From positions 9,994,501-10,058,500 of the forward strand of contig NC_062249.1 of the NCBI RefSeq assembly GCF_905475465.1: a stretch of 64,000 nt of DNA, written 5' to 3'. Made by a program: the position numbers and the translations under genes. Positions within the stretch are counted from its first letter, which is position 1. Every line of letters starts with the position of its first letter. The DNA is from Pieris napi (taxonomy: Eukaryota; Arthropoda; Insecta; Lepidoptera; Pieridae). This document shows positions 9,468 through 20,900 of the stretch, piece after piece. The notes under the pieces are model-generated. The model was not told where the DNA came from and did no database searches. It saw only the letters and a program-made list of their open reading frames with translations.

Positions 9468-11144
9468 GGGTGCTTATGTACGCGCGTAAGAAGTTATACT
9501 TCTTTGGTATAATTAAAAATAGTTTTTGATTGCATGCAAATAATTAATTACAATTAAATAATCAAAGACTGGATAAGGAGTCATTATAGTCATAATAGTT
9601 CAGTTTACATTTGAAAAATTAAATAAATAAATATTTATTATTATTCTCTTACATTAGGTGTAGGGTAGGGCGGGGCTAGTTGAGCAATTTTTCACTTGCT
9701 TGGATATAGCTCCTCAATGATAAGTCTCAATGAGTTGTTATGTGTCCTGATGGATTAGTAATTTATCCCTTAACAAATGTGTCCATAGTATTTTTTTGTA
9801 ACAAGTCCAATATAATAGCTACAGATGTTTAAATGCAGAAAGTCAAGTATGCTCAATGTACCCCATAGGTGGGGTAAGTTGAGCAAGAGTATGGGGCAAG
9901 TTGAGCACTAAATGTCTAGGCCAAACCATGGGTTCTATGTTAACTTGAGATGAAGTAAAATATGTGTTAGACAGTCAGCTTTTTATTTATAGTCTTTTAT
10001 TAACAGAACAACAAAACTTAAAGAAATTTTCTTTGTATAATTACCCGAAACTAGAATCAACAAAACATGAGCATCTATATCTATCCATTACTTCCGATAA
10101 TTTCTAAAAAAGATTACCAAGGCTGGTGGGTTCGGGTTTTTGTATGGATAGCTACGATTTTTATTGTTTTAAAAACATCATCAACCATTATTTTCCGGCC
10201 ATCTTTGCAATTCAGCTGGGTGGAATTTCAATGCCAAATTTAGCAGCACACTCTTAGGCAAGGCGATGGTCGTCTTTTGGAGAAAAATTCCATTTGTAGC
10301 AAGTATTTTTTCAAACAGTCCTCCTGTGAGGGAGGATATACTTCCCTCGGTGTTGTATAGCCCATAAATGAACCATCACCTTCATTTAATTTATTTAAAA
10401 GTCAACCCATACCGAATTCTTTAGCGGCGGTATTCACACTTTTTCCCTCATCGTGGACAGCCTTTGCAGCATTATTTAAGTATTCAGTAGTGTAAGAACA
10501 TCTCCTCCTCTTGTAAGCATCCAAACAAAAATAAAAGATTCATTACTCATCAGTTGTTTAAGTCGTGGAGTTAGTTGAGCTATAGTTGCTCAACTTACCC
10601 CAACCCGGAATCTTAAAACAAAAGTGGGATTGTAAAAAAATGCCTAGAATTAGACCCAAATCCTATTTACAAATCAAAAATACAATAATCTTCTGGAAGA
10701 TTAACACTGTCCTGATTGAAAACAGAGAACATTAGACAAAGACAGACGAAAACTTGCGATAAATAATGTTTTTACTTTTTGGTCGCAAAATAAACAAAAC
10801 GCCGTGACACTTCACTCACTCGTCGAGCTGCCATTAGCTATCGTGCGATGATTACCCCTCCTACGACTCCTTCTTTTCGCTATTTGATACTCCCGCGTAA
10901 GGTGAATAGTTTCCGAGATATTTCGATTGCCCAACTTGCCCCTATGCTCAACTAGCCCCGCTCTACCCTACTTAACATAAATTCTATTATTATTCGAATG
11001 TTGTTTTTAAATTATGTCCAATGCCGTAGCATCTTCCGGGTGCAACTTCATTCTGTTAATTTTGTGGCCCGGTGCGCGCGCATCGTAAAATTTCACTCCC
11101 ATCAATTTTTCATAACGCGCCTAAAAAAGTATAACTTCAAAAAT
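9468..11144 (+). mobile_element. MITE family A, copy 1 (split by a pogo-like element)
   Basis: The left end GGTGCTTATGTACGCGCGTA and palindrome GAAGTTATACTTC, and the right end ACGCGCCTAAAAAAGTATAA, match the copies at 19242, 41109, 57667 and 60704. About 330 bp of MITE remain after removing the 1.3-kb insert at 9661-10971. No coding capacity. Confidence 0.75.
9661..10971 (-). mobile_element. pogo/Tigger-like DNA transposon, transposase decayed
   Basis: Near-perfect terminal inverted repeats (TAGGGTAGGGCGGGGCTAGT at left; one mismatch at right) flanked by TA. The subterminal motif AAGTTGAGCA recurs several times near each end (9674, 9885, 9900, 10575, 10940). On the minus strand about 10100-10520 a broken frame reads as a psq-type helix-turn-helix (YTTEYLNNAAKAVHDEGKSV) followed by a CENP-B-like segment, with stops and shifts. 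This suits a Tigger/pogo transposase remnant. It inserted into a family A MITE, so it is the younger of the two. Confidence 0.7.
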
Positions 11145-11939
11145 ATTTAGCCTTTTAAAGTTTGTGACAAATGCTAAATTTGAGGGTCGGCCGTGTGTTT
11201 ATTTTGAACAAGATAAATGTATTAATTTATTATTGTCAGCGAGCGTAAAAACGTAACATTGGAAATAGGAAAGAACTTTCCACAATTGATGATAAAAAAA
11301 TAAGAACGAAAGATATTAAGCTATAAAAATAAACTTAAGTACCAATACATACCTAAAAATATTCCCTGTATATTTTAATAGCTGGATAAAGGTAAAATAA
11401 AACAAATTGTTTTTAAATATTTTTTTATTAAAAATAGTAAAGGTGATAACATTTTTTTAAAAGTTCGTTGGACGATAACACTATAAAATGTATAAATAGT
11501 ACAAATTTAATAGATAAAAACATTTTTTTATATCGACTTGTCATATAATTAAAAAAATTGTAAAGTTGATTCTTAAAATAAACATATATTACACTGTTTT
11601 TATTGTGCGTTAAACACATATATAAATAACTTTTGTGGGCCTTAATTATTGTGTTTTAAAAATATTCTCGCTAAAGACCATTAGAAAAATAAATATGACA
11701 AGGAAGTGACACCTCTATACCATATTCAGAGACAATTTTGTGTTCTAAATATAAAATTTAAATTTGACAGATGCTCTGAGACAAGTTAAAGTGTCAGCTA
11801 GTCCAATTGTCACGGGTTCTGGCCGCTATCCCTAGTTTCAATTAATTCCAAATCAATTTCATTTTTTTTGTGACAATTTGTTCGTTAATTACATTTTTAC
11901 TTATAAATCTGATATAAAGTTTGATTTCCATGAGCACAT

Positions 11940-14900
11940 TTATACAGTTTCAACCATGACGGCAATTCCTTGTCCTCCCCCGATGCAGGCAGATCCAATA
12001 CCACGCTTCAGGCCGCGACGTCTACAAACAAATAGAAATATTATCAATATAAGCACTAACTTCCAATATATATGGATAGTTTTTGGCAGATTACGTCAAT
12101 GTGGATTGCGTGGTACAAAACTCAACATTGTCGGTCGCTATTGGATTACAGAGTAACGACGCAGGGATATTGCGTATATCTGTTTGGTTGGTTGACCAGC
12201 TGACCAGGGGCCCAGTAGGTGGACGGAGGATGGAAAAATGGATTTTAAAAACTTTTCAGCATTATCTGTCACAACAACAAATATTCGACCTTAAAATCCT
12301 ATTAAAAGAAAAACTGATAAATGTAATGATAACATAACAGTGTTTGATAAGACGAGATAATATAATTTGGATCTAAATTTTGCTTGCGTGTAAAAACTAT
12401 TTTAAAACGACAGAGAAATTGCAATTAATACAGCCAATATGCTGGACACACGACAGGATATTTTTATGTTTCCTCTAAGGTTTTTTGTAGATGTTTTTAA
12501 GGCAATTGATCAATTTATTAGTCTAACAACAATTATTGTTATATCACGTTGTTGTCACTTAATGATAATATCTATATAAAACCTTAATTATCAAGACTTG
12601 GTCAAACCTGTATAAAAACGATAAACGAACTCGTTTAAAGATACGATAAAAATCTATTTAATATACTTGATGTTTATTCCCAGTCATAAGATAAAAATTA
12701 TAATTACCTAAATTATACTATAGCTTTCCTTAAACAAAAAATATATATAATATCGATTACAGCGACCCCTTATACAAATTATACTCTTTTCTCCATCTGT
12801 TGTTATGTATTTATAATTGTATCTCTTACAAGAGTGTACATTTATATGTGTTAGAGTGAATGCCTTTACGCAAACAAAATAATAAAATCTCATGAAAAAC
12901 ATGCCATTAGAATCTGGCAGACCGAGAACAATTGAGGTCGCTACAGTGCTAAATTACTTACACTTACGTCATTATATTACGACAGTCTTTCACTTGATAA
13001 TAACAATAAAAGTATAATGTTTTTGTTAATTAAAGTAACGACGCGTAGGATATAGCTGTCTGATTCTAGTAGTTTCAGCTAGCCTGTTAAATGAAATGGA
13101 AAACAACGTGACGAAACCGGCATGCCACAGACCCAAAACGCCGGCGTGTGTCAAACACAACATTCTAAGGCCCAGTCATTTTACGATTTGGCATTCTGAT
13201 AAGGAAGGAGCTTGTAGTTTATTGTTTATCAGAATGCCAAATCACAAAATGACTGCTTTACGACTGATTTGAGGGACCGCCGCCGCGAAAACCGCGGTGA
13301 GAGTTCGAAAAGTGAGTTACAGAATCGCAAGGCAGACCTTAAAAAGCTGCAGAGCCCCTACACGTTTTTTTGGTACCAAATAAGATTTATATTAATTTCT
13401 CTTCCCGCACAGATTCTAGCAAGCTATAATACTAGACAATCTTACCTAAGTTCGTGAATTAAATGTGCTGTAATTCTCGATCCAGATGCGGCAAGAGGAT
13501 GTCCAACGGCAGTGGCGCCTCCATTCACGTTGAGCTTCTCAAAGTCCAACTTCAGAGCTTTGGCGCATGATAGGATTTGGGCAACGAAAGCTTCATTGAT
13601 CTGTACAATTCAAAGGTTCAGTTTGACCTGTTATGCGATATCCAAACACTTATGCTAATTTAGGAAGTTAGTATGTCTCGGAAGCGGTCCACGTGGCTTC
13701 GGCGTCTGACATTCATCCCTAAGGTAGTAGGTTCGATACCCTGTAGTACACCAATGGACTTTCTGTCTATGTGCGCATCTAACACCGGCTCGTACAGTGA
13801 AGGAAAACGTTAGGTATGCGTGTCTCAAATCCAAAAATCGATATCATATGTAAGACACAAGGCTGCCTGTACTTGTCAATGAAGTAAAAATTATGAAAGA
13901 AACGGACGCCATTTGCTTTTACTCATTATTATATAGGTCTCGGAAACTAAGTAACATTGGTTAATTTTAAATTTTTGAAGTAAAACTTCTTTAGGCGCAT
14001 GAGGCTAAATTTTTAACGGATGAAACGCAATAATAATATTAGCGTCACGAAGATATGCAGCGTTTTTGTCGAAGAAAAGGGAGAGAGCGATTGAGAGAGA
14101 AAGAGAAGGGCGAATTACCCTATAGAAATTCTATTTCTTCTGACATGTGTACTTTGTACACGCACTTTTTGTTTTTAAATTCTCAGGTACTTGAAGTCTC
14201 ATTAATTAACCTCAATAGTTTATGGCTTAATGTAAAACTGGTTTATTTATTTCTCCTATTACCCACTCAAAACATTTTCTTCACCCATAATCGCCTTTCA
14301 TATTTACGTTTTGAAAAACACGAAGTACAAAGTCCATTTCGTTGGAGGTAATCGTTTTTATCAAAGTAATTGCTAACGATAATCACGAGTAGGCAATTAT
14401 CTATGATATTAGATAATGAAAGAATATTTAATTAAATATCAGAAGTAAGAAGTAAGCAATTAATATTAACATATCTTTTTATTTTATTTTATATAAGTGT
14501 TTATCTTGCAATCAGTCAGCTAGACTATAAGCAGATGTGTTGAGAGCTGTTAGATTTTATTACATATTGGTAATAAAATTTTGTTCTGTACAGTTTTATA
14601 TGGTTTATTATTTACGTCTGTGTTGTCTGAATGAAATGTATTTTTTGTTATGTATAAAAACGCCATTTCCCGATTAATTAATATATTTTTTTGTGTGAAA
14701 ATTAGGAAAACATTCGCGCATATCTCTGCATACACAGCCCGCAGTATTCAATCAAAATTTGATTCAAATCTCACCAGCGATTTTTGTGTGATTTTATATA
14801 TCGATTTGAAATTATCTAGATTTTATTTACTTATTTTATTACGTAAAAATTTCAATGAAGAAATTAAATATGGCTGTTTACACACGGTTGACACAATAAT

Positions 14901-17900
14901 ATAGATTCACATATAAATTTAAAAATTCTTACCTCAATTAGGTCTACATCATTGAGAGACAACTTGGTGACCTTAAGTAAGTTCTCGATAGCGGGAACGG
15001 GTCCCAAACCCATGATACTAGGGTCTACTCCAACGTAAGACCACCCAACCAGCCTAGCGAGAGGTTTGAGGTTCTTAGCTGCCCCTTCACTGGCTAAGAC
15101 CAAGGCACCAGCTCCATCACTAATACCCTGAATATGTTATAAAAGGGGTCAACTTATCTATTGACAGTTTATGATATTGACAAAGGGCTAAAAATGGCAG
15201 AGAGACCTGCCCCCAATGCATCCTAAGGGAGCATTCAAGCATTACGTAACGAATTTTGGAGGGGGGGGAGAGGGTCCTTAAGTAGGTAAAACGTTACGAT
15301 GCGGGGTGGGGATTGAATTACGCGTTATTGTTAATATTATTCGACTTTCCAGTACTTTACAAAACATAATAGTAACTTTTAGGTATAAAGAGTCACTAGG
15401 TAGTCACGAAACGTTTTATTATACTTGGTTACAGTACTGAACTTGGGTACAGAAAAACGTTACGGCGCGTTACGCGGGGGTAGGGGGGGTTAATAATCTC
15501 CAAAAATTGCGTGACGTAATACTTGAACGCTCCCTAAGGCTATTTAGAAAGGAGACTCCCATATGCCAAAACTGTATTGACATTTTAAATTCGTAGACCG
15601 CTCTAAGTCTGGACGTTGAATCCCCAAGTGATAGAAAAAATACACAAATTTAAAGAGACACAATTTAGAGATTGTAAGCTTATTCGGGAATGATAATCAT
15701 TTGTATGAGAATCCAGAACTATTTTATATATTTACTAGCTGACCCGGTAAACGTTGTTTTGCCATGTAAATATTTCTAGGACAATTTTTTTAGTTCAATA
15801 AAAGTAGCTATCTACAATAATTAAAAAATAGGGGTTAATTGTAGGGGTGAGGGGAGAAAATTAGGGGTTATATTTATATTTGTATGATGTATCATAAAAA
15901 AATAAAAACAAAAAAAAAATCTGAAAAATATTTTTTTTTTTGGGGTGGACACCTTTATGACTTAGGGGGTTGAAAGATAGATAGTGAATATGCATATAAA
16001 ATTTGATAAAAATCGGTCAAGCCGTTTCGGAGGAGTATGGTAACTAACATTATGACAGGATAATTTTATATATAAGATAAGAATGTTAAACTAATAGGAA
16101 AACCAAAAGAAATGGGACAGTCAACTAAAATCAAAGATAAGAATGTTGAAAGCTGTTGAGTTTTGTATGTCGCAGCAAACTAGATTAATTAGCCGTTAAA
16201 TTAACAGCTTAGCCTTTTAACTAAACGGCGCCGTTTAACTAACGGCCTGAAATATATTCAGCCGTAGCGTTTGTTACAACATTTAATAAACTGGCTGGCT
16301 TTGGCCATTCGTGCGATAGATACATTATTTCACAGTAATAAAAAAGATAAACAATAAACATTAAATTGCTTAAGTCAAATTCACATTATTACTGTCACTA
16401 CGCTCTTCCATTGTACTTGATGTTTTTTTTATGTAACAAAGTTGTGGTTTGCCGACGCCATACTGACAGTTTGAAGAGTTTCGTTTCGGGTTTGAGACTG
16501 GCAGAATGTGGAATTAAATTTAGATTAACAGTCGACAGGCTAGGCAAGTTATGAAACATCATCGATCCAAGTCATTTGCCTAGCTGTTTAATCAACTGGC
16601 TGAACATCTTTCAGGCCGCTAGTTAAATGGCTAATTAATCTACTTGGCTGCGACATGTATATTTATACTACTCCACAAAAACCTATTTAGTCCTTAAATC
16701 TTACCGAGGCTGATCCGGCAGTGACCAATCCTTCCTTTTTAAACACAGGAGGAAGTTTCTTAAGTGACTCCAAAGTGGTCTGCGGGCGAGGATGTTCGTC
16801 TACTTCCACTTTCACTTCTTTCTTCTTTATCGTCAGAGTTACAGGTTCGATTTCAGCTTTGAACAGGCCCGCGTCGTTAGCTATTGAATAAAAGTTTTCG
16901 TGACTAAGAGCCTAGGGGTTTATTCTCTAGCAGTGTTCGAGGCTTATTGTGACAAAGATATTCGAAAAACAATCCTAGTCGATAGAACAACGTGCTCTTG
17001 AGCTGATGATCGTCACATACTTCCGATTTCTCGTGAATTGTTATTGCGTTTTTATGGCTTGCTATTAAGGTGTATATTACAATGCAAATCGCTATGTTGG
17101 ATCCATAGATTTATATCGTTAGATAGGCCCTTACCGCAGTGAGACCGCGCCGTGTTGTTCCACAGTCGAAGTGAGTGAGCTCACTAACCTGGGATCAGTG
17201 CACCCCTAAACACAGTGTTAGCCGGACGTGTTGTAAAGGACGTTTGCGAGCAGTTTAGTGTCACAAAATGCCATCGTGTGCCTTTCTAAAGTGCAACAAC
17301 AATTCTAGAAACACAAATAAAGCCAGAGTTATAACATTTCACTCGTAAGTATTGCGATTTGATTTAAATACTTTTATTTTTCCTTCCGCACTGTCTAAAA
17401 TAACAAATTTAAATGGCGAGTGCACGAAAAAGAAAGTAGTGTTTGCAACTAATGTAGGAGAAAAAGAGATGACACTATTTTCTCAGTACACTTGTTGTGT
17501 ATAGATTGCACAGATGTTGTCGGCATTTTGTTAACGCACACATTCAAAAACAATGCCACAGTTTTCGGTGTCGGGGCCTATCTAACGATATAAATCTATG
17601 CTTGGATCCCAATTAGCTTCGATCAACCAAGGAGCTCGAGTGAGCGTAAGAGTTCTGATTCCAAGTCAAGGTATTTCAAAATAAACGTATATATTATGAG
17701 ACCTTGGCTATGACGCTTACAAGAAACAGTAAGTGAGCTGATTTGTGCTTATAATGTAAAAAAAGGTTTGACCTATAGACCAGTGCCGATAATTTTTGAA
17801 ACCAAAAAAAATACAGTAGGATGAAACCCATTACAAAAGCAGGGGAATATGGTCAAAATGAAAGGAAAAATAAATTACGGTCGATCTGAGGTCGGGAAGG

Positions 17901-20900
17901 GGAGGGGGGGTAGTTTTAAGGGTAAAAAACGGTTTACCTCGATTTCCGGCAAAACTAAAAGTCCTATCGAAGAAAGTTAAATGGCAAAGTTATAGGTAAT
18001 AAAAAGATCTAAAACTTTTGTATTTACACATTTTTCACATAACCTCAAAATTGGTGTGAAAAATTCAAAAAACCAAGTTTTTGGTTTTTTATTTTTATCT
18101 TTTACAAAAATTTATTTTTTTAAACGAAATTTGGTGAAAACTTACCTTATTATGTCCCGAATATACTGTAATTTATTTGATTAAAAATATTTATTTGTTC
18201 GCCTTATTTTGAATTAATATCGAAAAAACACCCTAATTTTCAATCGAAAATTCTGACGTCAAAATTTCAGCTTTTTTCAAAGGGTTGGTGTGCTTTCAGT
18301 TCGTTGAAATCTCTACTTTCCTATGGTAAAAAAATATATATATATTACCATAGAAAATCTTCTCAGAAAACGCAAAAAATCGTATGCAGTAACGCCCAGA
18401 CCTGTCATCCCCTTCCTTACTTCTCTATGAAAGGAAAGTAGAGATTTCAACGAACTGAAAGCACACCAACCCTTTGAAAAAAGCTGAAATTTTGACGTCA
18501 GAATTTTCGATTGAAAATTAGGGTGTTTTTTCGATATTAATTCAAAATAAGGCGAACAAATAAATATTTTTAATCAAATAAATTACAGTATATTTGGGAC
18601 ATAATAAGGTAAATTTTCACCAAATTTCGTTTAAAAAAATAAATTTTTGTAAAAGATAAAAATAAAAAACCAAAAACTTGGTTTTTTGAATTTTTCACAC
18701 CAATTTTGAGGTTATTTGAAAAATGTGTAAATACAAAAGTTTTAAATCTTTTTATTACCTACAACTTTGCCATTTAACTTTCTTCGATAGGACTTGTAGT
18801 TTTGCCGGAAATCGAGATAAACCGTTTTTTACCCTTAAAACTCCCCCCCCTACCCCTTCCCGACCTCAGATCGACCGTAATTTATTTTTCCTTTCATTTT
18901 GATCATATTCCCCTGCCTTTCTAATGGGTTTCATCCTACTGTAATTTTTTTCACTTTTTATTTATTTTGAAGGCTATCTGCACTGGTCTACTAAGCATTG
19001 GTTTAAAATGATTTTTTTCTATATCCGCACATCAGGCAAATTCTACTTCAATACTCGACAAAAACGACAAGATTTGTCGGTGATCAGCAGTCGTTATCTT
19101 ATAGAAATATGAAGGAAATTGATAAAGTTATTTTGTAACGCACTGCCCAATAGAACAATAAATTAAATATAAAATGTATGTACGCGGGTGATTTATGCGA
19201 AACGTGTTAATTTTCTTTCGGACTAAATTAAAAAAAAAATAGGTGCGTGTACTTATGTACGCGCGTAAGAAGTTATACTTCTTTGGCATTATTAAAAATA
19301 GTTTTTGATTGCATGCAAATAATTAATTACAATTAAATAATCAAAGACTGGAAAAGGAGTCATTATAGTCAATAAAGTTCAGTTAACATTTGAAAAATTA
19401 AATAAATAAATGTTTATTATTATTCTCTTACATTAAGTGTAACATAAATTCTATTATTATTCGAATGTTGTTTTTAAATTATGTCCAATGCCGTAGCATC
19501 TTCCGTGGGCAACTTCATTCTGTTAATTTTGTGTCACGGTGCGCGCGCATCGTAAAATTTCACTCTCATCAATTTTTCATAACGCGCCTAAAGAAGTAGG
19601 TATAACTTCAATAAGACATGTCTTTTTTAGATACTTTTGTACCATTTAAATTTGTTATAGGGTGTGACTATTTTCGGGACAAAACCAGCTGTTGGTAACT
19701 ACAAAGTTTACTTGAATAAAGCTAACTGACCTGTCTTCCACTTCTGTTGTGACTTCAACGCGAAGTTATCGACCTCATCCCTGGTGATTCCGAACTGGGC
19801 GCCCAATTTCTCCGCTGTCATACCCATGGGTAGACCACAGTATGAGTCGGTTAAGCCGGTCCATAAAGAATCTTCGAACGCAATGCTGGACCCAAGTGCA
19901 GTCCCAAATCTAACCCCACGTACAGTGAAGGGAGCTTGGGACATATTTTCGACGCCACCAGCGACGGATATATTAGCTGATCCTGTTAAGATATCCTAAG
20001 AAACAAGAGTTTGATTTTTACCCGCAAATTTTAGTTAAAACATCTCGCGATTTCATCGTTGTGTACAAAATTTATAAATTTATTTATGTCTGCTGTCTGA
20101 ACATATTAAATTAATGTATTTTTAAAGAATTGATATCTTTGTTCGTTTGAGGCTCTTTCACGCTTAAACCACTGATCGTATCGACATGAAACTACCACCA
20201 TTCGATGCGAAATTTTTCCTAGATGGTTTATGGCTATTTATTTTTTTAATTCCAACGTTCCTTCATTTTTTTATTTCTGTTTTACTTTTATGAAAATTTT
20301 TCCCGCTAATAAAAACAAAAGAGGCTTCCTAGAACCGCAAAACGTCAACATCTGTTAAAAACTCGATTTTCGAAATATTTCAATTTTCTTAGCGGGAAGT
20401 TAAAAAGAAGAATAATAAAAATATGAAAAAAAATTAAATAATGAAACATAAAATTTATTTTAATTCGTCCAGCAAAGCGGACGGGAAACGGCTAGTGTTG
20501 GTATACAGTAAATTACTGTTGGTACGTAATTTGGTCAGTCGCACGCGTTTTTTTAAATAAGAAAAGCTTATTTTCTAGACATTAAATAGGTTAATACCTA
20601 TATATATCTTAATAAGATACCTTTATATTTTTACATAAAAAATCCTCCTTCAGATAACAGTAATACCATGTAAGTTGTTAATTATTTTTTGTCATAGTTT
20701 TTATATATTTCAGTTTCATGTTTTGCAATATGTTTCAAGGTAACAAAAGGAGTTAAAATAGTTAATGATTCACGAATATAGAACTTATTCAAACATATGG
20801 TAATAAAGAAGCATTGCAAGTACATAAGTACAATATTTATAATATATTTTATTTTAAGATATGACAGTCGTATTAAATGTTTATATTTTTATTATTATAT

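Noticed and set aside
16366..16554. 62-codon frame inside the TIR element
   Set aside because: No recognisable features; the element looks non-coding.
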